Below, piece after piece: positions 54,269-62,907 of a DNA stretch of 64,000 bases. Within the stretch, counting starts at the first letter, position 1; each line of letters begins with the position of its first letter. Both the position numbers and the translations under genes were made by a program. Source of the stretch: Hyphomicrobiales bacterium (GTDB lineage Bacteria > Pseudomonadota > Alphaproteobacteria > Rhizobiales > Rhizobiaceae); NCBI GenBank assembly GCA_900469955.1, contig UBYX01000003.1, positions 186,001 to 250,000 of the forward strand, read 5' to 3'. The notes under the pieces are model-generated. The model saw only the letters and a list, made by a program, of their open reading frames with translations, searched no databases and was not told where the DNA came from.

Positions 54269-54677
54269 CTCGTTTCTTGTCGCACCAGCAAGCGTCATCT
54301 GCAAGACAGCGGCCGAACAGTTTTCCTGTTCCCTAGTTCCATTTTGCCGACCTAGACCGCCGGCACAACCATGCTTCCCGTGGCCGTGGCCTGGCGGGGC
54401 GTGGTCACCCAGTTGTCTCTTTGAAGGATGCTCGTAACGAGGCCTTCCATCTTTCCGAACGCAAGCGCCAAGAACTTTCGCGCGTCTCGTCGCTTGGCAG
54501 CTGGGTGAGTTTCCCGAACAGCGGAAGCCGGGTTTCGGCCCGGCGCAGACTGCATACGATTGCAGAACTCCGTCGCTTGATGCTGAGATGTCCATCGTTG
54601 AACTTGGGATCTCCGCAGCAACAAAAGGCCGCCTGGAATAGCTTGCGAATCGCATAAGTACGTGCTTATGTGTTCGC
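54269..54677. other. Divergent intergenic region between the ABC operon and arsR-type gene
   Basis: No supported gene is present in these 409 bp. The plus-strand end carries the nested dyad of the ArsR-type gene (54644-54678). Long spurious minus frames that read into the ATPase gene make up the remaining open frames. Confidence 0.5.
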
Positions 54678-54678
54678 A
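54644..54678. promoter_or_regulatory. Nested dyad over the arsR-type start codon, probable operator
   Basis: An outer pair TGCGAA (54644-54649) and TTCGCA (54673-54678) flanks an 18-bp near-perfect palindrome CATAAGTACGTGCTTATG (54653-54670; one mismatched pair). The right outer arm includes the first base of the ATG at 54678. ArsR-type repressors bind AT-containing dyads of this size at their own promoters, so autorepression is a natural reading. Confidence 0.55.
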
Positions 54679-54992
54679 TGATCGAAAATGACTTCTTCCG
54701 AGCTTTGGCAGACCCGACCCGCCGTGCGATCTTTGAGAAGCTGGCGGCCGGGAGCATGAACGCTAGCGCCTTGCGCGAGGGCATGGAGATTAGCCAACCG
54801 GCGATGTCGCAACACCTCGCAGTTCTGCGTAGCGCAAGGCTCGTGAGGGAAGAGCGACAAGGGCGTTTCGTGAATTACGAAGTCGATCCAGATGGGTTGG
54901 CCCTCATCGCTCAGTGGCTCGCCAAATACCGCGCGTATTGGCCGGAGCGTATCGCAGCACTCAAAGTCTTATTGAAGGACATGGATCAATGA
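54678..54992 (+). CDS. ArsR-family transcriptional regulator
   Basis: 104 residues. The domain starts FFRALADPTRRAIFEKL and contains the recognition segment EISQPAMSQHLAVLRSARLVREERQGR. There is no CxC metal motif in the usual alpha3 position, so metal sensing by that site is unlikely. Its stop overlaps the ATG of the SRPBCC gene in ATGA; such ArsR-SRPBCC pairs are common and the regulator often controls the partner. No Shine-Dalgarno is visible because the dyad occupies the region. Confidence 0.92.
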   Translation: MIENDFFRALADPTRRAIFEKLAAGSMNASALREGMEISQPAMSQHLAVLRSARLVREERQGRFVNYEVDPDGLALIAQWLAKYRAYWPERIAALKVLLKDMDQ

Positions 54993-55348
54993 ACGAAGGG
55001 AAGACTAAGGAGCACGATGGCGTCGTCGAGTTGGAGTTCGACTTAGCCGATCCGCCGCAAAAGGTCTGGTGTGCTGTCACCATTCCCGAACTTCGGGAAC
55101 GTTGGTTGCCGAAGGAGGCATTGGCTCATCCCGACGCAATCACGGTCACTCTCGGCAAGGAAGTTCGCTACAAGCTGCGTGACGATACCCCCCCATTCCT
55201 CGAGAGCACAGTTACGTTCACGATTACCCCGAACGCCACTGGCGGCACTTGCCTTCGGATCGTCCACGAACTGACGGACGCAAGATCCGATGGAATAACA
55301 AGAGCGCCGGCGAACAGCAACAGCCCGACCCTCGTGCTCGCCGCCTGA
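54989..55348 (+). CDS. SRPBCC-domain protein (AHSA1-like)
   Basis: 119 residues. Start-domain features: VVELEFDLADPPQKVWCAVT, PELRERWLPKEAL, and a C-terminal TFTITPNATGGTCLRIVHEL. The AHSA1/START-like family binds hydrophobic ligands or acts as a co-chaperone; many small paralogues accompany ArsR regulators. Translation is coupled to the regulator by a 4-bp overlap. The last 20 residues (APANSNSPTLVLAA) do not look like the family and may mark a changed 3' end. Confidence 0.85.
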   Translation: MNEGKTKEHDGVVELEFDLADPPQKVWCAVTIPELRERWLPKEALAHPDAITVTLGKEVRYKLRDDTPPFLESTVTFTITPNATGGTCLRIVHELTDARSDGITRAPANSNSPTLVLAA

Positions 55349-55393
55349 CAGGGCGAGCTTTCCCCTAAAAATCCGCAAGCCTGGAGATCGCCG

Positions 55394-56005
55394 ATGCGCG
55401 AAGCGATGCAACTCGTCCCTATGGTCATAGAACAGTCCAGCCGGGGCGAGCGCTCCTTTGATATTTATTCCCGGCTTCTGCGCGAGCGTATCATCTTCCT
55501 CAATGGCGAGGTGAACGATACCGTTTCGGCGCTCGTCTGCGCGCAACTGCTGTTTTTGGAGGCGGAAAACCCAAACAAGCCTATCAACCTCTATATCAAT
55601 TCGCCGGGCGGCGTCGTGACCAGCGGCCTTGCCATGTATGATACCATGCGCTTTATTCGCGCGCCGGTTCATACACTTTGCATGGGGACAGCCCGCTCGA
55701 TGGGTTCATTCCTGCTGATGGCAGGCGAACCTGGCGAAAGAGCCGCATTGCCGAACGCCAGTATCCTCATTCACCAGCCATCCGGCGGCTTTCAAGGGCA
55801 GGCTTCCGACATGCTGATTCATGCTGAGGAAGTTTTAAAAACAAAGCAACGCATGACGCGGCTTTACGCGGAGCATTGCGGACGTTCCTACGAAGACTTT
55901 GAGCGGGGGATGGATCGCGACCGCTTCATGACGGCGGAGGAAGCGCTTGAATGGGGTCTTATTGACCGTATTCTTAAGGTTCGGGAAGACCCGAGCAGGC
56001 TATAA
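55394..56005 (+). CDS. clpP: ATP-dependent Clp protease proteolytic subunit
   Basis: 203 residues. The catalytic Ser102 is in [12 protein letters not shown], His127 in ILIHQPSGG and Asp191 in GLIDRIL; INSPGG and the [20 protein letters not shown]-terminus are typical. ClpP associates with ClpA or ClpX as a tetradecamer. The motif near the Ser differs from the usual QAASMGA, and clpX is not adjacent, so it is probably a secondary ClpP paralogue of the type found in Rhizobiales. It starts 45 bp after the SRPBCC gene in the same direction. Confidence 0.93.
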   Translation: MREAMQLVPMVIEQSSRGERSFDIYSRLLRERIIFLNGEVNDTVSALVCAQLLFLEAENPNKPINLYINSPGGVVTSGLAMYDTMRFIRAPVHTLCMGTARSMGSFLLMAGEPGERAALPNASILIHQPSGGFQGQASDMLIHAEEVLKTKQRMTRLYAEHCGRSYEDFERGMDRDRFMTAEEALEWGLIDRILKVREDPSRL

Positions 56006-56199
56006 GCCTTTGCTGCGACAATCCGATTGAGGGGGCCACCTGTCTCTCCACCGCCATGTCAGATGATAGGGCGGCATCTATATCACCGCGTGGCGGCCGG
56101 TTGCCAGCTACTGCCAAGAAACGCTTAGATCTCGTCCGCACAAGGGAACTGTACCTCACGCTCGTCCCGATTTTGCCAGGGATGAGCTGATCGCACTGC

Positions 56200-58185
56200 T
56201 CAACAGTCTAAAACTATGTCGCCTGTCGGTATAGCTTGACAGAGAAGAACTTGCCCCCGGGCGACAAGTGGTTCCTCGCACGCTGGATAGGTTGCCCTGC
56301 CACTAACGATGCGCTGGGTGCAGGACTGGCATTCTCCGCTGCGGCAGGAATATTGAATATCGACCCCGTTCGCCAAGGCTAGATCGAGCAGGAATCCGCA
56401 GCCTGGCATCCAGGTTACAGTCTTGCCCGACTTCGCGAACTCGACGCTGCAGGGCGCATAGCCAGCCAAGGCGTCCATTGCCGTCGCGCTTGTCTTGGCC
56501 TCAAATGCCTCCATCTTGATGCTGTCTGAGGCCGCGCCGCGATCGATCAGTCCTCGCCTCAGCGACGACATGAAGTCCACTGGGCCGCAGATATAAAAAT
56601 CGGCATCCGTCACCGGCACGTGAGCGGCCAGCATGTTCGCATCGATGCGCCCATCCAGATCGCATCTGTCGCCCGGCTGCGGCCGCGAATAGACCGTCAG
56701 CAGCTTAATGGCCGGATTGGCGAGGGCGAACTGCCGCGCCTCCTCGGCAAAGAGGTGATACCGGCTGCTGCGGGCAACGTGAATGAACCATACATCGCGT
56801 GTGCCGGGCTCACGGGCCAACTGCTCCGCCATCGACAGAAGCGGCGTTATGCCGACGCCCGCGCTGATAAACACCACCGGACGGCCCGGTGCGCTGTCCA
56901 GCACGAAACGACCCGTCGGAGCGCCGACACGTAGCTCGTCTCCGACCGCGACCCTGTCGTGCAGTGTGGCGGATACGCCATCGGGTCCTGATCGGCGTAC
57001 AGTGATCCGCAGCGAATATTTATCCGGCATGCCGGAAATCGAATAACAGCGGCGCTGCCCTGCCACGCGCTCATCATGCGGCAGTGCAACCGTGACGAAC
57101 TGCCCTGGTGCCGCATCCCCGATCGGCGCATCGTCGCGAGGCTTCAGCAGAAAGGACACAACGTCGGGACTTTCCTGCCGCCGTGACACGCATGTGAAAC
57201 CGCGCTGGCCCACCCAGGCGGGCGCCTTGCCCTCCGACCATATGCGCGACCGGGTAAAGGCCGCTGAACAGTGGAAATAGAGTTCCCGGGGATGCACGAT
57301 CAGCCGTCTCTGTTTGTTACCCGCTCCGGAGACTACGCGATAGGTCCCGTTGAGACGGAGGCTGTCGCAACGCCCAGGTTCGACGGCGAGCACCGCGCAT
57401 TCCGCGGACCTCGATCCTGCGATCCAGCCGGTTTCGTCGTCGCCGATGTCCAGCAGAAAGCATGGATCATTGGTAGCAAGATCGGCCCTAAGGGGCTCGC
57501 CTCCCAAAAGCTCGATCATCAACTCGCCGTCCTCTCGTTCCCGGGTCAGGACGATGAAGGAGGCATCGCCGATAAATGCCATGAAGCCGGGGCTCGGAAC
57601 GTCATAACCCTTTGTCTGCACGATCTGGCTTGGCGTTCCATAGAATGCGCGCAGGCCGGCATCGGCAAGCCGGCTCTCCCCGTCAGCGTCTCGCGGCACA
57701 GGCTTATTTCCGCGCTCCGCCTGCCACTGCTTGTCACGCGAAAAGATATCCAGAGCATCCAGAGATGGTTTCCGGTCCGCTGGATCTATCCAGAAGCCGC
57801 TCCTTCGGAAGGCCTCGCTATCGATGAATTCCAACTTGCTCGGCGTCAGCACCATCACGCTCAGCGGGCGGTTTTCGTCGGCGGGGAAAGCCGCTATGTC
57901 CCGATCGGCCTGTGATACCGCGGCATGCGCCGCGATCCGCAGGTATTGCGCACAATTGCGGTTGAGCAAGAGCAGCGCGACATTGGGGTTGCTCAGCACG
58001 TTGCCGATCGTATCCAGGCGCTTGTTGCCGATATAATCGGGCAGAAGCAGGTTTCCGTCGTCTCGCAGCCGAACCACCATGGGCTGCCCGCCGCGCGGAG
58101 AGACGTCCATCACCCCCTCGGCATTGCGCGAAGCGATGAAGAGCAGCGTTGACTTTTCGATGAAAGAACGGGCTCTGGCGTCCAT
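56200..58185 (-). CDS. Four-domain fusion: two PPOX-like domains, FNR-type reductase, 2Fe-2S ferredoxin
   Basis: 661 residues. The first PPOX-like (pyridoxamine oxidase/flavin reductase-like) domain spans about 1-135, with VMDVSPRGG and LPDYIGNKRLDTIGN. A second spans about 200-320, with LDIGDDETGW, NGTYRV and YFHCSAAFTRSRIW. A FAD domain contains RCYSIS (379-384), an NAD(P) domain contains GVGITPLLS and ICGP, and the C-terminal plant-type ferredoxin has Cys614, 619, 622 and 649. The chain suggests electron flow from NAD(P)H through FAD to the iron-sulfur cluster. AGGAG precedes the ATG at 58185. It is 10 bp after the ATPase gene and closes the transporter operon. Confidence 0.9.
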   Translation of the reverse strand: MDARARSFIEKSTLLFIASRNAEGVMDVSPRGGQPMVVRLRDDGNLLLPDYIGNKRLDTIGNVLSNPNVALLLLNRNCAQYLRIAAHAAVSQADRDIAAFPADENRPLSVMVLTPSKLEFIDSEAFRRSGFWIDPADRKPSLDALDIFSRDKQWQAERGNKPVPRDADGESRLADAGLRAFYGTPSQIVQTKGYDVPSPGFMAFIGDASFIVLTREREDGELMIELLGGEPLRADLATNDPCFLLDIGDDETGWIAGSRSAECAVLAVEPGRCDSLRLNGTYRVVSGAGNKQRRLIVHPRELYFHCSAAFTRSRIWSEGKAPAWVGQRGFTCVSRRQESPDVVSFLLKPRDDAPIGDAAPGQFVTVALPHDERVAGQRRCYSISGMPDKYSLRITVRRSGPDGVSATLHDRVAVGDELRVGAPTGRFVLDSAPGRPVVFISAGVGITPLLSMAEQLAREPGTRDVWFIHVARSSRYHLFAEEARQFALANPAIKLLTVYSRPQPGDRCDLDGRIDANMLAAHVPVTDADFYICGPVDFMSSLRRGLIDRGAASDSIKMEAFEAKTSATAMDALAGYAPCSVEFAKSGKTVTWMPGCGFLLDLALANGVDIQYSCRSGECQSCTQRIVSGRATYPACEEPLVARGQVLLCQAIPTGDIVLDC

Positions 58186-58195
58186 GACCCTGCTC

Positions 58196-59827
58196 CTAAC
58201 CCAATACGCCGGCGAGCGCTCGCCGGTTGAAGAAATCACGGCCGGGAACGGCATCAAGCAGGCGGCGCGTGTACTCGGCTGTTGGCATATCGAAGAGCTG
58301 CTTCGTCGGCGCCTGTTCAACGATGCGACCATTCTGCATGACCACGATACGATCGGCGATCTCGCGGGCAACGCGAAGATCATGGGTGATGAACAGCATG
58401 CTGAGCCCCATCTCGGCCTTCAGGTCCGACAGCAGTTTCAACACCTGGGCCTGGACCGAAACGTCAAGCGCGGAAACAGCCTCGTCGGCGATCAGGCAAA
58501 CCGGATCCAATGCAAGGGCGCGGGCGATGCAGATGCGCTGCCGCTGGCCGCCCGAAAACTCGTGCGGATAGCGATCGAATGCGTGAGCGCCAAGACCGAC
58601 CTTGCCCAGCCAACGGGTCGCGGTCGCGGTCGCCTCGGCACGCGATGCACCGAACGCCATGGGGCCCCGGACAATGCTTTCTCCCACCTTCAAGCGCGGG
58701 TCGAGCGAGCCGTAGGGATCCTGGAAGACGATCTGCGTCCTGCGTCGAAACTGGCGCAGCGTTTCACCCTTCATCAGCTGCACCGGCGCGCCGTCGAAGA
58801 CGATCTCGCCGCTATCCGGCTCGATCAACCGGAGCACCATCCGCGCGAGCGTCGACTTGCCGGACCCGCTCTCGCCGACGACAGCCAGCGTATCACCCCG
58901 GTTCAAGATGAGATCAATACCCTGTGCCGCGACCACCATGCGGGGTGGAGACAGCAGACCCTGGCGTGTCAGGAACACCTTCTGCAGATTTTTTATCTCC
59001 AGCAGGGGCACGCCCGTCGCCGTGGCCGCACGCGCAGCCCCCCTGCCCGGTACCGCGTCCAGCAGGGTGCGGGTATAATCATTTTGCGGTTCGTGCAAAA
59101 CGCCGGCGGCCGCACCTTGCTCGACCACCTTGCCGTGGCGCAACACAACGACCCGGTCCGCAATATCGGCAACGACGCCGATGTCGTGGGTGATAAACAG
59201 CACGCCCATGTCGCGCGTCTTCTGCAAGCTACGGATCAGATCGAGGATCTGGCGTTGGGTCGTCACGTCGAGAGCCGTCGTCGGCTCGTCGGCGATCAAC
59301 AGCTCGGGGTCGTTTGCCAGCGCCATGGCGATCATGACACGCTGGCGCTGTCCGCCCGAAAGCTGAAACGGGTAGGCCGAGACCAGCGAAGCTGGATCCG
59401 GAAGGCCGACCTGACCGAACAGTTCCAGTACACGGGCATTCACCTGCGCTTCTGGTACGCGCTCATGGATACGGATCGCCTCGCCGACCTGCTTGCCTAC
59501 CCGCGCAAGTGGATTGAGCGCGGTAAGTGGCTCTTGGAAGATCATAGCGATCTGGCTGCCCCGCAAGGCGCGCATCTCAGGCGGCGGAAGGTCGAGCAGG
59601 TTGCGACCGCCAAACCGGATCTCCCCTTCCGATGCCGACACCTGCCGGGGAAGGAGGCCGAGAATGGCATGCGCAGTCATCGATTTTCCCGAACCGCTCT
59701 CGCCGACGAGGCAGACAATTTCGTTGCGCTGGACGGTCAGGCTGATGCCGTCGACGGCACAACGGCGATCGGCACCGGCTGGCAGGCTGACGACGAGCCC
59801 GTTGATGGCAAGCAATGGCTCGGTCAT
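58196..59827 (-). CDS. Fused peptide-type ABC transporter ATPase (second Dpp system)
   Basis: 543 residues, two ATPase domains. The first half has Walker A GESGSGKS, signature LSGGQRQR and Walker B LLIADEPTTALD; the second half has GESGSGKST, FSGGQRQR and CLIADEAVSALD. Unlike its counterpart at 19467-21074, both halves carry the Gln-type signature. The ATG overlaps the stop of the DppC-type gene in ATGA. It serves the permeases at 59824-61641. Confidence 0.94.
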   Translation of the reverse strand: MTEPLLAINGLVVSLPAGADRRCAVDGISLTVQRNEIVCLVGESGSGKSMTAHAILGLLPRQVSASEGEIRFGGRNLLDLPPPEMRALRGSQIAMIFQEPLTALNPLARVGKQVGEAIRIHERVPEAQVNARVLELFGQVGLPDPASLVSAYPFQLSGGQRQRVMIAMALANDPELLIADEPTTALDVTTQRQILDLIRSLQKTRDMGVLFITHDIGVVADIADRVVVLRHGKVVEQGAAAGVLHEPQNDYTRTLLDAVPGRGAARAATATGVPLLEIKNLQKVFLTRQGLLSPPRMVVAAQGIDLILNRGDTLAVVGESGSGKSTLARMVLRLIEPDSGEIVFDGAPVQLMKGETLRQFRRRTQIVFQDPYGSLDPRLKVGESIVRGPMAFGASRAEATATATRWLGKVGLGAHAFDRYPHEFSGGQRQRICIARALALDPVCLIADEAVSALDVSVQAQVLKLLSDLKAEMGLSMLFITHDLRVAREIADRIVVMQNGRIVEQAPTKQLFDMPTAEYTRRLLDAVPGRDFFNRRALAGVLG

Positions 59828-60654
59828 GCTCGGGAAATCCGTGGATTGAGAGTATCGTTCAGCGCTTCACCCACGAGGTTGATGGCAACCACGGTCAGCA
59901 GGATGGCAAGGCCCGGAAAGACGCTCATCCACCAGGCCTGTCGGATGACGGTGCGCCCCGCACCGATCATATAGCCCCAGCTCATGAAATTGGGATCGCC
60001 GAGCCCCATGAACGACAGCGCCGCCTCGATCAGGATCGCCGCGGCCACTGTCAGCGAACCGGCGACGATAATCGGCGACACTGCATTCGGCAGGACGTGC
60101 CGCAGGACGATCGACAGGGTGGATTGCCCTTGGCAGCGCGCAGCCTGGACGAATTCGCGCTGCGAGACCGTCATCACTTGGGCCCGCGTCAGGCGCGACA
60201 GGGGCGGCCAGCTCACCAGGCCGATCGCCAGGATGATGGTCGCAATCGAGGGCGTGAGGATCGCGACGAACAGGATCGCCAGGACGAAGCTCGGGATGGT
60301 CTGAAAGATCTCCGTGAAGCGCACGATCGCGCTGTCGACGGCACCGCCGGCATAGCCGGCAATACAGCCCAGCACGACGCCGATGCACAACGCCGTCAGC
60401 GTCGAGGCGAAACCGATCAGGATCGAGACGCGGGCGCCATGGACGATACCGGCCGCGATATCGCGCCCCAGGGTATCGGAGCCGAGCAGCATGCCGTTCT
60501 CGCCGGGGGAGCTGAATGGAATGCCCGTCATCTCCCATGGCGATGCTGGATAGAGGAGCGGCGCCACGACCGCCAGCAGACAGACCAGGGCCAAAAGAAG
60601 CACCCCAACTAAACCGGCCGGACGGCTAAGGAAAGTGCGCAAGAAATTCTGCAT
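59824..60654 (-). CDS. ABC transporter permease, DppC type (second Dpp system)
   Basis: 276 residues with six membrane helices, the LGSDTLGRDIAAGIV motif after the first extracytoplasmic segment, and the EAA loop QAARCQGQSTLSIVLRHVLPNA. SPWEMTGIPFSSPGENGMLLG precedes the motif as in DppC proteins with an extended loop. It lies 9 bp after the DppB-type permease gene and overlaps the ATPase gene by 4 bp. Confidence 0.93.
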   Translation of the reverse strand: MQNFLRTFLSRPAGLVGVLLLALVCLLAVVAPLLYPASPWEMTGIPFSSPGENGMLLGSDTLGRDIAAGIVHGARVSILIGFASTLTALCIGVVLGCIAGYAGGAVDSAIVRFTEIFQTIPSFVLAILFVAILTPSIATIILAIGLVSWPPLSRLTRAQVMTVSQREFVQAARCQGQSTLSIVLRHVLPNAVSPIIVAGSLTVAAAILIEAALSFMGLGDPNFMSWGYMIGAGRTVIRQAWWMSVFPGLAILLTVVAINLVGEALNDTLNPRISRA

Positions 60655-60663
60655 TTTGGTCTC

Positions 60664-61641
60664 CTATCGGCCTTTGATACGGGGATCGATGACCCGATGC
60701 AGAAAGTCGGTCAAAAGGTTGGTGGCGATGACCAGCACGGACATCATGAGAAACAGGCCGAGCAGAACCGGATAGTCTCGCGCCGCCACCGCATCATAGG
60801 TAAGCCTGCCCATTCCCGGCCAGGAGAACACGGTTTCCACCACCACGGCGCCGCCGATCAGTGCGCCCGCCTGCAGGCCGGCGAAGGTGACGACAGGCAC
60901 GGCGGCATTGCGCAGCATGTGCCGCGTCAGGATCTGCGGCTCGTTGAGGCCCTTGGCGCGCGCCGTGCGCACGTGATCCTCGTGGGACACCTCTATCAGC
61001 GAGGAGCGCATCAGCCGGGTGTAGACCGCCATGTAGATCGCGGCGAGCGTCACCACGGGCAGGACCAAATGGCTCGCAACATCCAGAGCATATTTGATCG
61101 GACCGAAACTCGAGGCACGGATATCGGCATAGCCGAAAGCCGGGAGCCATTCGAACTGGATCGAGAAGACCAGGACCAGCATCAGGCCGAGCCAGAAGAC
61201 CGGCGTCGCATAGAGAAGGAGCGACACCAGCGAGATGGCGAGATCGGACCATGTGCCGTGGCGCCGGCCCGCAAAGGCGCCGAAAAAAACTCCGCCGATC
61301 AGCGACAGGAAGAAGGCGGAGAGTGTCAGCAGCAGCGTCGGCCCCAGCCGCTCCAGAATGAGCGTGCTGACATCGGCGCGCTGGCGGTAGGAATAGCCGA
61401 GATCGAGCCGCACCACCTTGCCGATATAGGTTCCGAGCTGCGCCAGGAAAGGCTGGTCGAGACCGTATTCCGCACGCACCTGCTCGATGAACTTGTCATC
61501 AGCAGCACCCGACTGGCCCGCGATGACCAAAGCGGGGTCGCCGGGCGCCGAGTGGATGAGTACGAAATTGATGCAGGCAATGATGAGAATCGTGAATGCG
61601 ATCCCCCCCAGCTTGCCGAAGAGGTGAAAAATAATCGTCAT
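60664..61641 (-). CDS. ABC transporter permease, DppB type (second Dpp system)
   Basis: 325 residues. Features: HSAPGDPALVIAGQSG after the first helix, YGLDQPFLAQL, six membrane helices and the EAA loop RTARAKGLNEPQILTRHMLRNA. It forms the channel together with the DppC-type subunit 9 bp downstream. The preceding gene, an M20 amidohydrolase, ends 5 bp upstream, so transporter and hydrolase are transcribed together. Confidence 0.93.
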   Translation of the reverse strand: MTIIFHLFGKLGGIAFTILIIACINFVLIHSAPGDPALVIAGQSGAADDKFIEQVRAEYGLDQPFLAQLGTYIGKVVRLDLGYSYRQRADVSTLILERLGPTLLLTLSAFFLSLIGGVFFGAFAGRRHGTWSDLAISLVSLLLYATPVFWLGLMLVLVFSIQFEWLPAFGYADIRASSFGPIKYALDVASHLVLPVVTLAAIYMAVYTRLMRSSLIEVSHEDHVRTARAKGLNEPQILTRHMLRNAAVPVVTFAGLQAGALIGGAVVVETVFSWPGMGRLTYDAVAARDYPVLLGLFLMMSVLVIATNLLTDFLHRVIDPRIKGR

Positions 61642-61646
61642 CGGAT

Positions 61647-62840
61647 CTACTTAATCCCGTCCAATGATGGATCTCCCGGCCTTGGCATGCCCAGCAGCTG
61701 GTCGAGAACTCCGATGAATAGCTCCGCACCGACTGGAATGAGTTCGTCGGGAAAGTCATAGTCGGGATTGTGGACCATCGGCCGATCGATGCCCGAACCG
61801 ATGAACAGCAGCGCCGATTTGGAGCACGAGCCAAACAGACCGAAATCTTCCGCGCCGCGGATCGGCACATAATCCGTCACCCGCGACAGGTTCATCCGGT
61901 TTGCCGCCTCGTCGAAGGCCGCGGCTGCGTCCGCATCGTTGATGCAGGCGCGGAAGAAATTGTGGGTTGAGTGAGCGACGGAAAGACGCTCCTGAGCCGC
62001 GACCTCGCCGACCATTTCAAGCACATTATCCAAGAGCCCGAGGATCGCGTTGCTTTCCGGCGTGCGCAATGTCATGCGGATTTCGGCCGAACCCGGCGTG
62101 ATACCGAAGACCGGCTTGCCCATCTGCACGCTTGTCAACGTGACGCGGCGAAAGCCTTTCGCAACCACGTCACCCGCCTCGAAGGTCTTGATGTTATCGA
62201 TGATGCGTGCAACCGCCGTGGCCGGCGATATGCCGGTTTCCGGCATTGATGCGTGCGCTGTCTTGCCGGTAAGTTCGATGCACAGGCCCATCGAAGCGCA
62301 GGTGATCTGGCCGGCCGCGACAGCGATATGGGCCAGCGGCAGGCCGGGCATGTTATGAATCGCGAAGGCGTAGTCGGGCGTGATCTCTGCGAATTTCGGA
62401 TCGGCGAGCACGGCTTCCGCGCCATGCGCCGTCTCTTCCGCCGGCTGGAACAGCAGCACCGCCCTGCCCCGTGCCGGCCGTTGCCGGGAAATATGCCTGG
62501 CAACGGCGGCCATCATGGTCATATGTCCATCGTGCCCGCACATATGCGCCTTGCCATCGACTCGCGAGCGATATGGAAGATCCGAAATCTCATGGATCTG
62601 CAAAGCGTCGAGTTCGCAGCGCAACAGGACCGTCGGTCCAGCTTCCGCCCCATTGTAGACCAGTGCAACGCCATGCCCTCCCAGGCCGGTCAAGACTTGG
62701 TCGGGCCGGGTGTCGGCAAGGAAGGAGACCACCTCACGTGCGGTCTCGGCTTCCTCACCGGAGAGTTCCGGAAACTGGTGTAACTTGTGCCGCCATGCCA
62801 CGAGATGGGCAAACTCGGCATTGTCGAAAGGCGATTTCAT
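61647..62840 (-). CDS. M20-family amidohydrolase (hippurate/N-acyl amino acid type)
   Basis: 397 residues. The N-terminal WRHKLHQFPELSGEE and HMCGHDGHMTMMAAVA (metal ligands), LLFQPAEETAHGA, AFAIHNMPGLPL and the dimerisation region GKTAHASMPE fit the aminoacylase/hippurate hydrolase branch of M20D. It should cleave an N-acyl or aminoacyl amide bond. The ATG at 62840 was selected since the sequence before it does not resemble the family; the ribosome site is weak. It lies 67 bp after the substrate-binding protein gene and 5 bp before the DppB-type gene. Confidence 0.92.
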   Translation of the reverse strand: MKSPFDNAEFAHLVAWRHKLHQFPELSGEEAETAREVVSFLADTRPDQVLTGLGGHGVALVYNGAEAGPTVLLRCELDALQIHEISDLPYRSRVDGKAHMCGHDGHMTMMAAVARHISRQRPARGRAVLLFQPAEETAHGAEAVLADPKFAEITPDYAFAIHNMPGLPLAHIAVAAGQITCASMGLCIELTGKTAHASMPETGISPATAVARIIDNIKTFEAGDVVAKGFRRVTLTSVQMGKPVFGITPGSAEIRMTLRTPESNAILGLLDNVLEMVGEVAAQERLSVAHSTHNFFRACINDADAAAAFDEAANRMNLSRVTDYVPIRGAEDFGLFGSCSKSALLFIGSGIDRPMVHNPDYDFPDELIPVGAELFIGVLDQLLGMPRPGDPSLDGIK

Positions 62841-62907
62841 GTTGAGCGCGAACTCTCTGTCGTTGTGGCCGGGGCCACTTGGCGTCAATGGGAACGGTGG
62901 ACCGCCC

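Noticed and set aside
58079..59974. 631-codon plus-strand frame
   Set aside because: It lies antisense to the fused ABC ATPase, whose Walker and signature motifs are complete; the product is rich in Arg, His and Gln as expected for a shadow frame.
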